Source: Chrysogorgia sp. JL179-B06 (Eukaryota > Cnidaria > Anthozoa > Scleralcyonacea > Chrysogorgiidae). From it: DNA of 64,000 nt. This document shows positions 1-10,724 of this stretch, in pieces. The position numbers and the translations under genes are program-made. The notes beneath the pieces were generated by a model that made no database searches, was not told where the DNA came from, and saw nothing but the letters and a program-made list of their open reading frames with translations. Position 1 is the first letter of the stretch, and each line of letters starts with the position of its first letter. The stretch lies in assembly GCA_035772405.1 (NCBI GenBank), contig JAYKKM010000441.1, forward strand, positions 372,001 through 436,000. The letters are read 5' to 3'.

Positions 1-1085
1 TACAAAATTCCAAGCAACTTCACTAAAATTTTTCGACTTGTCACCATTATCGAAAATATTGATATTAGTTTGAAATCGAAAACAATTGATCGACATTGTC
101 CAAATTTCACTGGAAAGCTCGCACAACGTGTTTATGCGAATAGAAAACTACCTGGTGAAATTCGAGCCAATATCCTCTCGCAAACACTCCATCTCGGCGT
201 CTAGCAAAGCTGCATAGAAATATTTTCATCTATCGACCCCAAATTCGTTAACAGTAATAATCTGCGAACAATCTGTGGAAGATAATATTTTGACGGTAAT
301 ATGTTCGGCGGTGTTGGATAGGGACAGCTTTACGGCGCTTCCCGCAAGACTGACTTCGTAGACGAAATTGTTGTGTCGACGGCGCATAAATATGACACGT
401 AATTAATTATTATTCATACATAACATAAGGCTTAATCACCCATAGTACAAGATGTAAATTATGTAAACTAGTGCAAGGTACTGAACGCTATATCTAGGGA
501 AACTGAATGTTTCAAAAGTCATGTTCGTTGCCATACACTTCCGTGAGAATTATTGACGGCAATACTTCGAATGGAGATATTTAGAAAGCGCGTGCTTGGA
601 TTTTGTTAAGGTTTATCATGCTCACTGTGTATCCCGTGATGATCTTTCTATCGATATTAGTAAATGCCCGTAAAAGCGAATGCAATAAAAGTGTTTGATC
701 GGTAACCGGAACCGACTTTCTGGTTGAGCACATATAAATAATATACACAAGTTGCTATTTCATTCTCCCTCATGACATTCGTCCGAATGAAAAACATTTT
801 CCTATTAATTCGCCATTCCTGTCAACCTTTGAAAACACAACAATAAAACGAACACGTTTTACAGGCTTGTCTCAAGCAAACAAGGCCCTACACCTGAAAT
901 AATATGTTATTCAAGAAGTATAGATATAGCCAGCACACTATTATTATCACAATATGCTCTTAGGCCTAAACTTTTGGAAACACGAAGCCGCTCTTGAAGA
1001 TCTTCTTGTATTTTACAACGTTTTACAACGCCCGTGGAGCTTTAACAACCTTTCTGTGTTACCATACGCCTTTTAAAGTGCCTAT
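1..1085. other. No gene recognised
   Basis: AT-rich sequence with short open frames only. I see no recognisable domain, RNA gene or terminal repeat. It may be decayed transposon or intergenic DNA. Confidence 0.5.
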
Positions 1086-1533
1086 GCTTACTCGTATGTT
1101 GTTAAGGAAGACGGCACCCCTCTTCATTCGCCATCTCATCCTGACCTTAGCAATTTCAGCTCTACACATGTCTATTACAGTGCTTACTCGTATGTTGTTA
1201 AGGAAGACGGGACCCCTCTTCATTCGCCATCTCATCCTGACCTTAGCAAGCAGAAGCCACCACTCACAACTATCGCCAGTCAGTCCCGTGTGAGCATTTC
1301 CCAATGGGGCAACGCGAGCACACAGCATCCTGAAGATATTTGTGATGAAGATATACTCCGGCAAACGGGACTGGGGCGAGTGCATGGAACGTCGACAATT
1401 ACAATGCTTTGCACTTCCGCAAATTTTACAAAAAAAATTAAAATTTATCAGAAAATATTATTTTCAGTGTTTATAGCCTCCAAAATATAAGGAATTAGTT
1501 ATAACACAAAAATTAAAAATATTGGCTCTCAGA
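1086..1533 (+). repeat. Duplicated segment, copy A, with a 96-bp tandem unit
   Basis: The segment starts with two copies of a 96-bp unit (starting at 1086 and 1182) and continues into about 255 bp of unique sequence. The part from 1182 to 1533 is present again at 2849-3200 with the same length and only a few substitutions. The 96-bp unit is a multiple of three and stays open in one frame on the plus strand, giving a 32-residue peptide repeat containing KEDGTPLHSPSHPDLS. No known domain is recognised. The tract could be a decayed coding exon of a repetitive protein or simply a non-coding satellite fragment. The shared 3' end (GGCTCTCAGA) marks the duplication boundary. Confidence 0.75.
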
Positions 1534-2404
1534 ATGTCTTTGGCTGTTTCTTTTACTTATTGCGTGAAATTGCGATAAAACATGTTTTCTATTTATGAAA
1601 TCAAGAAAATAAAGAAATTACAAAATTTAAGGCCATTTCCTTGAGTAGAAAGTTCAATAATTTAGATTTAAAGATGAATATAAATATAAATACGGGTTTA
1701 CTCGGCCCAGGCTCTTCCACCATACTATTTCTATCCAGAATAAAATATTAAAGAAAGAATAAAGTATTGATATGTAATAATACTCAGTAAATGATTGGAA
1801 ATTAAAATATAGTATTAAATTTGCATCGGTATTTTTGTTAATTCTGATAATTTACACAATAAATAACAAGTTGCACTATCTACCAATAGTTTATAACAAA
1901 ATTAATATGTATACACTTCTTTTTGAAATGCTTGGTAGACCGTGGTAGACCATGGTAGATCGTTGTATATGGCCGATAATTGCGCAAAAGAAACTAAAAT
2001 AGCTATAGCTGTTCATATAAATAAGGCTGGTTTGAATAAGATTCTATAAGATGCTCGCGCCTTATTTCTTTGGTGCTTTTAATCGCTTTTAGAGATTGCT
2101 TCATTCTAACACGGGGCATCCCCGCAAAAATTATGCATGCATGTTACCGTAAATAGCGTGGCAGGTCTTTTGTGCTTTTTCAAGCAAATCGTCCAAGTTT
2201 AGCAAATATATTGAAAAGATACGCCAAACCCACCCTCCCTCAAGGGTAATTAACAAATATCACATTGTCAAATATATAAACAAAGGTGAGAGTATTTTCT
2301 CCTTTTAATTCAAACTGGAGGTGTTTAGAAAATGTTTATCGAAGACGACGTAAATAAATATTATTGGTACAATGGAGTTTCTCTCCCAATACTAATCGTC
2401 AAGT
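1534..2404. other. No gene recognised
   Basis: AT-rich spacer between the two copies of the duplicated segment. It contains a small direct reiteration near 1937-1962 (variants of GGTAGACC). No coding sequence or element ends were recognised. Confidence 0.4.
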
Positions 2405-2486
2405 GAAGAAGAAGAGGAAGAGGTAGGAGAAGAAGAGGAAGAGGAAGGAGAAGAAGAGGAGGACAAGAAGAGGAAGAAGAAGATAA
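2405..2486 (+). repeat. Purine-rich microsatellite (GAA/GAG)
   Basis: About 80 bases of almost pure A and G in GAA/GAG triplets. The minus-strand open frame across it is a low-complexity Ser/Leu/Pro run and is not considered a gene. Confidence 0.85.
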
Positions 2487-2728
2487 ATTACCAATCTCTC
2501 GGCGTGCAAATGCCAAGCTTGAATGATACTCGTTCCAACCAGACAAGAATTTACTGACGCGGTAATTGCTCCATGCGAAATGGTAAACGCTCAACTTATG
2601 CATTGGTGTGTTTTGAAAGAGTGACATAAACAACGAGGCAAGGGAAGTGGATAGCATTATCACATGGCAGTTAAATGTGCCTATTGCAACATATGTTAGA
2701 CAAAAAAAGAGATCTTCATGTGCATTTC

Positions 2729-3200
2729 AGCTCTACGCATGTCTATTACAGTGCTTACTCGTATGTTGTTAAGGAAGACGGGACCCCTCTTCATTCGCCA
2801 TCTCATCCTGACCTGAGCAATTTCAGCTCTACACATGTCTATTACAGTGCTTACTCGTATGTTGTTAAGGAAGACGGGACCCCTCTTCATTCGCCATCTC
2901 ATCCTGACCTTAGCAAGCAGAAGCCACCACTCACAACTATCGCCAGTCAGTCCCGTGTGAGCATTTCCCAATGGGGCCACGCGAGCACACAGCATCCTGA
3001 AGATATTTGTGATGAAGATATACTCCGGCAAACGGGACTGGGGCGAGCGCATGGAACGTCGACAATTACAATGCTTTGCACTTCCGCAAATTTTACAAAA
3101 AAAATTAAAATTTATCAGAAAATATTATTTTCAGTGTTTATAGCCTCCAAAATATAAGGAATTAGTTATAACACAAAAATTAAAAATATTGGCTCTCAGA
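2729..3200 (+). repeat. Duplicated segment, copy B, with a 96-bp tandem unit
   Basis: Second copy of the 1086-1533 segment. Two 96-bp units begin at 2753 and 2849 and are followed by the same downstream block ending at 3200. An open frame (2675-3157) runs through both units and the block, ending in a stretch rich in Lys and Ile. The frame is open in both copies, which mildly favours past coding function, but there is no convincing start context and no recognised domain. Confidence 0.7.
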
Positions 3201-3606
3201 CAATCTTGGACAAAAGTAGTTGTAACACTTAACCCCCGCCCCCGTTTCAATGTTGTCATTTGAAAGCCTGTGGCAACATTGATTTGGGAAGAGCGGAACT
3301 ACTACAACATTGATTTGGGGGGAGCGGGGGTGTTACAACATTATTGTCCAATATTGTACCTTAAATTTTATGTTTGTGAACCCATGATGTAATAACGGCT
3401 CTGTCTTATTATGGTTAAATGTATATGCAACATGCTATATATATCATTTTAAAGCTTATAACATGCTCTAAACAAATAGCATTACAGTTGCTCTTCCAGG
3501 CAAAAACATAAATGAAAAAAACCTGCAAAGCTGAAAACCATCTTTGGATGCTATCTAGTCAAAAACTAAGCATCAAGAATTGGTCATTTTAACTTGTAAA
3601 ATAGAT

Positions 3607-6600
3607 CAATGTGATCAATGCAACGTATGGTTTCATATGAATTGCCGCCATATGCCGAACGAAATGTGCAATGTCTTGAAAAACTCGTCGTTCGTATGGA
3701 TATGTCCGCAGTGTGATAAACCAAATCAATTAAATGCATCGCTTTATGACTCTTTGGATTCATTGTGTTCGGAAAACGCTTTTAAACCGCTTAACGAAGA
3801 GGATTGCCAAACTCCCTTGCCAACTCGAAGCCATGATTATAATCGCCATAATAACAAGAAGCAAAGTCAACCCAAGCGGAACGGCATGTCATGTTTACTA
3901 ATTAACTGTCAAAGTATAAAAAATAAAGTTGCTGATATCGCAGCTGTTATTAGCGAACATGATCCAGATATCATTTTAGGAACAGAATCGTGGCTAAATC
4001 CTGATATAGGGAGTAACGAAATCTTCCCAGAAACTTACAACATCTTTAGGAAAGATCGAATTACCGACAGTCACGGCGGCGGAGTCTGAAAAAAGGATAT
4101 AATTATCACGCACCGCATAGATTTGGACACTAATTGTGAAATAATCTGGACTCAGTGTCAAATGGCTGGCAAAAAGTCAAAATCTATTTTTTTCGGTACC
4201 TATTATAGACCTAGTGCTTGTGATATGGAGAGTCTTGACGAACTGGACGCATCACTATTAAAAATGCACGACAATATTAATAAGAATAACGTCATAGTCG
4301 CTGGAGATTTTAATGCACCTGACATTGATTGGCAGAATCCCAATGTTTCCAATAGCTGCAACACCTCCGAAAGGTTACTTCAAATAATCGACGAACACGA
4401 TTTAACGCAATTTGTCCACGAACCCACGAGAAGACAAAGAGAAACTCAAAACATTCTAGACCTTGTATTGTCTAACAATAAGAACATTGTAGGCAAAGTT
4501 ACACTTGGAATAAGTGATCACGACATTGTGCTTTTCACTGTGCGACCGTCTTGCAGAAAGAAACGAAATGTTAAACGCAAAATCTACTGTAGAAAAAGAG
4601 CTGGTTGTGTCCGTATAAAAGAGGAACTAAAAGTACTCTCTGATGACCTTTCAACCAACGCCAATAATGAAACAGTCGACAGGAAGTGGGATAATTTTGA
4701 ACAAAGCGTACGTCACATCATGGACACGCATATACCACACAGGATGACTAGCTCACGGCACAACTTACCTTGGTTTAATCGTCAACTGAGATGCGAAGTG
4801 AGAGCAAAACAACGATCATTCAACAAAGCAAAGAAGTCAGAAAATCCAACACATTGGCACCAGTTTCGTATAGCCAGCAGGAAATTGCATCAGCGTTTAA
4901 AATCAGCTAAATATACCTATGTGTCTGAGTACCTCGGAGAGGCCATTGTAAACAATTCGAAACGTTTCTGGACTTATGTCAAACAACTAAAACAAGACGA
5001 TCTAGGAATAGCAGATTTGGAAGTTGATGGGAAGATAGTTAGCGATGGAGAAACCAAGTCTGAAATCCTTAACAAGCAATTCACTTCTGTTTTTACTGAC
5101 GAAAACCTTTTAAATATCCCAAGCGTGGGTAGTAACCCTAAACCAGAAATAGGATCTATCAATATCTCGGTCTCTGGTGTCACTTTGAAAACGAACAAGG
5201 CCTGCGGTCCAGATGCTATTCCAGCTTGGTTTCTGAAAGAGCATGCTCGAGAAATATCACCTATTCTAACTGATATTTACCAATGTTCCATAAACACTGG
5301 AACTGTACCCTCTAAGTGGAAAAGCGCAAATGTGTGTGGAATTTTCAAAAAAGGGAAAAAATCAGAACCGTCCAATTATAGACCTATTTCTATAACTTGT
5401 ATTGCCTCTAAGATACTTGAACACATAATTCATAGCCATGTTATGAAACACTTTGAGCAAAACAACGTGCTAACGGATTGTCAACATGGATTCAGGGCAA
5501 AAAGATCAACCGAGACCCAACTTATTTTTACTATTCATGATGTGGCAAATATCATCCAACGTGGTGAGTCGACGCATGCTGCAGTCCTTGACTTTTCAAA
5601 GGCGTTTGATAAAGTCCCGCATCAACGTCTGTTGAGGAAATTACAGTATTATGGCATTAGTGGCAAATTACTTGTTTGGTTTGAATCCTTCCTCACCCAA
5701 CGACACCAATCTGTTGTCTGCGAAGGCAAAACATCCAGCCCATTACCTGTGACGTCAGGTGTTCCCCGAGGGACCGTGCATGGTCCACTTTTGTTCCCAA
5801 TATATGTAAATGACATGCCTGAAAATTTGCACTCTACCGTGAAGCTTTTTGCAGATGATGCACTATTGTATGGTGTCATTGAAAGTGACATTGATTGTGA
5901 CCACCTACAAGAAAATCTATATAAACTCGAACAGTGGCAAAATCTGTGGCAGATGAAGTTCAACCCCGAGAAATGTAAAATTTTATGTATTTCAAATAAA
6001 AAGTGCCCGCCCCAAATGAAATATATGTTCTGTGGAGTAGAGCTGGATCAAGTCGATGAAATACCTTACTTGGGCATTACCATCACCAGTAAACTGAAAT
6101 GGAATCACCACGCTTCATCAGTGGCAGGTAAAGCAACAAAAATGCTGGGGATGGTGAGACGTAATCTATGGAACTGCCCCAAACAGGTGAGAGAAATGGC
6201 ATATAAATCCATTGTACGGCCTAAGCTGGAATACGCAAGCGCAGCCTGGGATCCCCATCTTAAGAAGAATAAAGTAACTCTAGAAAAAGTTCAAAGAAAG
6301 GCAGCCCGCTTCTGTTCCAAGAATTACAACCCTATGGCAAGTGTTACTGATATGATGCAAGATCTGGAATGGGAAAGTTTAGAAATGAGAAGAAAGAAAA
6401 CAAGATTAACATTGTTATATAAATGTTCACATAATCTTATTGATGTTGCAACCGAAGACTATTTGCAACTAAACAACGAAACAAGAACTCGTGGCAGCCA
6501 CAGTTTTAAATATAGAGTTCCGAGAATTAGTAAAGACGTTTTTAAATTTTCATTTTTTCCCCGCACGATCAAGGAATGGAATTCACTTCCTTCAGAACTT

Positions 6601-6639
6601 GTGTGCGCAGACAGTCTCTCCCAATTTAAAAACAACTGA
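3607..6639 (+). pseudogene. LINE ORF2-type polyprotein: PHD-like finger, endonuclease, reverse transcriptase
   Basis: The open frame begins with a Cys/His-rich PHD-like piece (CDQCNVWFHMNCRHM, WICPQC). An apurinic-type endonuclease follows (GDFNAPDIDW and GISDHDIVLF), then the reverse transcriptase (YRPISITCIASKILEH, VLDFSKAFDKVPH, catalytic FADD in FADDALLYG, and a YLGITI block). The C-terminal part ends near EWNSLPSELV, typical of CR1/L2 and related LINEs. A single in-frame TGA at 4087-4089 interrupts the endonuclease, and the reading frame is the same on both sides. The 5' end is missing. In an intact element this protein nicks target DNA and copies the RNA at the nick. This copy is presumed inactive. 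Confidence 0.88.
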
Positions 6640-6792
6640 AATGATTTTTTTAATGTATGTAATAACTAGTTAGGCTTTTGTTTTTTAGGTGTTTAGATTT
6701 TTAGATATTATTTACCATTTTTTATTTAATAGTTGGTGTGATAACCGATAGATTTTTACCGACTTAATTCATGTAGATGTAGATGTAGATGT
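3607..6792 (+). mobile_element. 5'-truncated CR1/L2-group LINE inserted in the foldback
   Basis: The element begins abruptly inside coding sequence at the left arm of the foldback. After the ORF stop at 6639 comes a short AT-rich 3' UTR ending in a tandem TGTAGA repeat (about 6768-6791). This type of short 3' microsatellite tail is common in CR1/L2-like LINEs. Foldback sequence resumes at 6793 (TACATCCC). The intact right arm of the foldback shows that TACATCCC directly follows AATAGAT, which fixes the LINE borders to within a few bases. No long target duplication is evident. Confidence 0.85.
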
Positions 6793-6916
6793 TACATCCC
6801 AGTCAACAAATTAATGGAGCTTTCGGTGTTACACTGTATTTTGTTGCCATAGCAACAAATAAGATCTTATTTGTTAATACCAAATTTTTGGCCCTTTCTC
6901 GATATACGAGCAACCG

Positions 6917-7052
6917 AAATTTAAAATTATTATAACATCATCCCAAGTCAGTTTTAGGGTTAGGATTTGGGTTAGGGTTAGGATAAGGGTTAGGATTAGC
7001 GATTATTTTAATTTCGGTTTGTTCATATATCGAGAAAGCGCCCAATTTTTAT
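6917..7052 (+). repeat. Dispersed repeat with TTAGGG-like core (copy 1)
   Basis: This stretch contains CAAGTCAGTTTTAGGGTTAG, several GGTTAGGG-like units, and ends with TTCATATATCGAGAAAGCGC. Essentially the same succession of blocks is found at 46055-46175. It forms the centre of the foldback element. The telomere-like units are short and degenerate, so this is not a chromosome end. Confidence 0.75.
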
Positions 7053-7384
7053 CACAGGGTAAAAAGCTTCCATTAATTTGTTGATTGGGATGTAATCTAT
7101 TTTACAAGTTAAAATGACCAATTCTTGATGCTTAGTTTTTGACTAGATAGTATACAATTATGTATATTATATTATTAATTATTAGTTTTACATTTATGTT
7201 TTTACCTAGGATTCTGTAATGCTATTTGTTTAGAGCATGTTATAAGCTTTAAAATGATATATAGAATGTTGCATATACATTTAACCATAATATTATAGAC
7301 CCATTATTGCATCATGGGTTAGTAAACATAAAAATTAAGGTAGCTTGCTCCCTTAATTACATAAAGCTATGGCTGATACAGCTT

Positions 7385-8150
7385 AAAGTGGCTATGAAAT
7401 GAAAACACCCAGTTTCTATAATGTCTTTCCTTCGAAAGCAGATTTTGAATAATGACAAAATCTGTTTAATTTTTTTCTTTATCATTCACCGTTGTCTAGT
7501 TATAAGCATTTGAAATTTTGGCGTGATGATATCACAAGGTGGACATGATGTACTAGAGAAATATTTTGTGAAGTGTTTTCACAAGAATTACGAAACCTAG
7601 TAGCATTTCAACTACCACAATAAGCTATGTGATAAACTGCTTTTCGTGGTCACCATGGTAATAAACTAGGCTCCAGGTCCCTGAAAGGAGTAAATAAAAA
7701 CTTGCTCTAGTTTTAGTACGATGCATTGTTTAGACAAACACTGTCATTTTTCATATTAAGAACGTCATACCAAATACATAACCAGAACAAAGTGAACAGC
7801 ATGTATCCAGAAAACAAGAAAATTACATTTTACGAAATAAGGATAAAAGGGTCTGGAACCTAGTATGTTTCCATGGTAACTATACAAACATCATTGATGA
7901 GTCGAGCACTCGAAGGTCGACATTGCTGCCATGTTTCGTCTTTCTCCAAGTCACACTTTATGAAATATCAACACTTTAATATGTCCACCTTATGACGTCA
8001 TCACGCTGAAATTTCAAATGCTTATAACTAGACAACGGTGAATGATAAAGAAAAAAATTTAACAGATTTCGTCATATTTATTCAAAATCTATTTTTGAAG
8101 GAAACACATTATGGAATATCGATTTTTTCATTTCCTAGGCACTTTAAGCA
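7385..8150. mobile_element. Foldback element of about 765 bp
   Basis: 7388-7550 is an imperfect reverse complement of about 7990-8150. Shared blocks include TTATAAGCATTTGAAATTT and its complement. An inner pair around CCATGGTAA (near 7650-7690 and 7855-7885) also pairs, so the whole segment can fold into one long stem. There is no coding sequence. It is probably a non-autonomous DNA element of a superfamily I cannot name. Confidence 0.75.
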
Positions 8151-8883
8151 GTGCAGACTTAAATGCACTTAAAAACCTTTACCTAAAATTTCTTTCACAT
8201 GTTATTGAGTGTAAATGCCAATATTATTTGTAGTAAAACAAATATTATTTCACAGGCATTACCATCTACTATACATGTATATACTAGAACTCATGACTTG
8301 CCTTCGAAAGTAGCCTTTTTGAATGTTTGGATATGCACTTCTAAAAGGCAAATTTTAGAACAATATTTATTTTTAAAATCATAAATATATGTCTGATTGT
8401 TTCTCTGCTCCAATTTTTTATTCTTTTTAGCCAGAAGATATTGATGATGAAATCAGACAAAATCATTTATTAGTTTAATTTTTTATACAAAAGATGATCA
8501 CTCTTAGTATCAAAATTATTTTTATGAGTATTCCCCTCTCTTCAAGTAATCCTTTTTTTGCAATAACTTTTAGTGTTAGTTCGTAGACTTGAGGTGGAGA
8601 ACAAAATGCGGGATTACAGTCTCTACATAGTATCGCAGGTTTACAATCCTCTACCAAATACGCATAGTTAGGAAAGTTTTTTTGAAGAAAATGACATTAA
8701 TAATAACGAGGAGTGTAGTCATAATATGCTACACCTCTATAATTGACACAGGTAACGAGAGGTATACTTGACACAGGTAACGAGAGGTGTTGCCATCTTG
8801 TTCTAGAAATCAATGTGATTAAATCAAATGTTCAATCTTATATATATAATAAATAAAAAAGGAAAAACACCATATGTTTTTAA
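8151..8883. other. No gene recognised; one 25-bp tandem duplication
   Basis: AT-rich sequence. At 8743-8789 a 25-bp unit containing TTGACACAGGTAACGAGAGG is present twice in tandem. A short minus-strand open frame (8475-8657) has four cysteines but no recognised domain. Confidence 0.4.
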
Positions 8884-9320
8884 TCATATGTTTTTAAAAA
8901 AACATTTTTGTTGAATATATGCTACAGCTTTCATGAAATTATTAGAATCTATTATTAGTTTAATTTCTTTTTGTAAAAGATCAGAAGCATCATAGTCAAC
9001 AACTGTTGTTATGTTTTCACCCATACATGAACATTTCCATACATCATGTTCTGTATCATGTTTCTTTTTAACTTCCAGGGATAAGTAATAGGGTTGAGGA
9101 GGGAGTATAGCACCAATACATATATCACCAATACATTTGCAATTTACCGTATGTTGACATTTCTTTACAACATAGGTAAAGTGGGGTAATTCTTTTGATA
9201 GAAAACGACTTGCATAATAGTTATTAAGTATGGGTTAAAGTCATCAGCAGTTATTATTTTGTATCTTCTACCGTTATGTTCATCACAATCACGATAGGGC
9301 ACATGTGAATTCGACATCAT
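8884..9320 (-). pseudogene. Unrecognised small protein gene with one frameshift
   Basis: Reading leftward from an ATG at 9320, a plausible coding frame runs about 31 codons. It then continues, after a one-base shift near 9225, for about 110 more codons to a TGA at 8884-8886. The 437-nt length is two bases over a multiple of three, consistent with one single-base indel. The product has several Cys residues (KCQHTVNCKCIGDIC and KCSCMG) and a charged C-terminal third. I do not recognise the family. It lies beside the virus-like genes at 9.3-12.1 kb and could belong to that locus. It is too short in each frame to stand out by ORF length alone. Confidence 0.35.
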
Positions 9321-9347
9321 TCACAATAACGTTTAACATTTTGGTAA

Positions 9348-9545
9348 ACCCGTATATATAATAGATTATTTTATTTAAAATATCCCTGTGGACAATGTCT
9401 TAACGGAGATATGTGTGGGAAAGTGTGTGCGAATTATACACCGTGGAAAGATAAAAAAAAACGTTGTAGATTAAAGAGTTGGTTGTTAAAGAAGATATGT
9501 TGTTACCCATTTCGCTACAAATTCGCTATTTTCCACTTTTTTTAG
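9348..9545 (+). other. Cys/Lys-rich open frame without ATG
   Basis: A 65-codon open frame with no ATG near its start. It encodes four closely spaced cysteines (YPCGQCLNGDMCGKVC) followed by a strongly basic stretch (KDKKKRCRLK). The composition looks like a coding exon, but there is no family match from memory. It lies upstream of the degenerate late-like reading frames on the same strand and might be an exon or relic of the same locus. Confidence 0.25.
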
Positions 9546-9639
9546 GAGACAAAATAAAGGCCCTCCCTGCTGCAAGAGAATTTCTCACAATCTGACGTGT
9601 TTATCAGATTCCATTGAAAGGAGAATATTGCGTGAATCT

Positions 9640-10056
9640 CTCTTGCGGAAGGATGAGCACTTCCACTCGCTTTGTTGGGTGCCTTACTGAAGGGGGTTGC
9701 ACCTACAATTCTAGGAGCAATAGCAGGGAAAGCGTTTAAGAAAATAGCCGGTTCTGGAGTAACTGGTTCTGGCATTAGCCAATTGATAAGCGATGTTGTC
9801 TTTACCAGGTGAATATTCTTTCACCGCGGTCGGTGGCAGTGCAACTGTACCAATCGACATAGACGTGCAAATCCCGCCCCCTCAGGTTTTGATACCGAAA
9901 GTTTTGGGTATAGGATCTTATTTGGATTAGGATCGACGGACGCGAAAGAGTTGGAACCTGTAGGAGAAGGCTCAATACCCATAATAATTAACGTGAAAGT
10001 ACCTACCATACCAGAACTGTTACCAAAGCTTTTTGGCGTTGGAGGAGACATATGAG
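9640..10056 (+). pseudogene. Degenerate virus-like structural or amphipathic protein
   Basis: Open stretches in different plus-strand frames join only across shifts. The first contains a hydrophobic, glycine-rich basic helix-like segment (GVAPTILGAIAGKAFKK). Two later stretches carry a similar motif twice (PIDIDVQIPPPQVLIPKVLG, then PIIINVKVPTIPELLPKLFG), with a stop at 9927-9929 between them in the first frame. Short membrane-active, basic peptides of this kind occur among minor capsid proteins of small DNA viruses. That assignment is inference from composition and position only. The frame breaks may instead reflect introns. Confidence 0.3.
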
Positions 10057-10473
10057 AGAACAAATCTAAGAGTAGCACGTAAATACACAACCGACGACGT
10101 CAAGTGGCAGGCCGCCAAAAAAGTCTTGAGGACTTTACTAACAAAGTACAATTCGTTACCATCGCGTATACAAGACACATTTTACGAAGAATTGAGAGCC
10201 GTGAACCTTATGTACGAAAAATTTGGTCCGGACGCGTTATCGCAACTACAAAACCTAGACAGACAACTGACTGTCGCAGCTACACCACGGGTTGTACCAC
10301 CAGTTCCACTGCTACAGCTTCCGAATGTGGGTCCGCTCTCCACCCCACCCCACACACCGCCTGCTCATCGTACGCCTGTTTTTCCTACGCCTGTTGCTGG
10401 GACGCCGAAAAGGACTTCGCCATGGGGAAGTGTTACTGATGTGTGGAAGAACAGATTAAGAAAGAAACAATAA
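10033..10473 (+). CDS. Proline-rich protein with basic C-terminus, virus-like locus
   Basis: An open frame of 146 codons with no upstream ATG, so the true start is unknown and may be a splice acceptor. The N-terminal half is predicted helical and charged. The middle is a proline/threonine-rich linker (PPHTPPAHRTPVFPTP). The C-terminus is basic (WKNRLRKKQ), as in nuclear-targeted or DNA-binding virion proteins. An AATAAA follows directly after the stop (10470-10475). The gene converges on the helicase exon, which ends at 10725 on the other strand, an early/late arrangement seen in small double-stranded DNA viruses. Family unknown. Confidence 0.45.
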   Translation: MALEETYERTNLRVARKYTTDDVKWQAAKKVLRTLLTKYNSLPSRIQDTFYEELRAVNLMYEKFGPDALSQLQNLDRQLTVAATPRVVPPVPLLQLPNVGPLSTPPHTPPAHRTPVFPTPVAGTPKRTSPWGSVTDVWKNRLRKKQ

Positions 10474-10724
10474 AAATACAATTTAAATTATTAATGGTCT
10501 TGCAGTTGGTCTACTACGTAATCGATATTCGACGAATGGGGCCCCTAATATAGTAATATTATCTAACATTTGAATATAGTTAATACATTCGCTATATATT
10601 TCGACCTCTACACGGTTATCATCTAAATCATAATATTCGTCGTTGGGTCCGCCTACTTTCGGAGGGCCTGGGCAACTTCCTGTAATACATCGTCTAAATC
10701 AAAGTTAGATGGGTCCAGTGGCCC

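Larger units (their letters stand above)
3357..7342. mobile_element. Long foldback element, split by a LINE
   Basis: The outer left arm (3357-3606) is the reverse complement, with small indels, of 7097-7342. The outer ends read TACCTTAA and TTAAGGTA. Once the LINE at 3607-6792 is ignored, the pairing continues through 6793-6950 against about 7010-7096, so the original element was a nearly complete palindrome of roughly 800 bp. Its centre holds degenerate TTAGGG-like repeats (6955-7000). There is no transposase, so it is a non-autonomous foldback/MITE-like element. The superfamily is unknown. Confidence 0.8.

Noticed and set aside
2361..2663. 100-residue minus-strand ORF
   Set aside because: Low-complexity Ser/Leu/Pro translation of a purine-rich microsatellite.
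6955..7000. TTAGGG-like repeats suggesting a telomere
   Set aside because: Only a few degenerate units in the centre of a foldback element that recurs at 46 kb; DNA continues on both sides.
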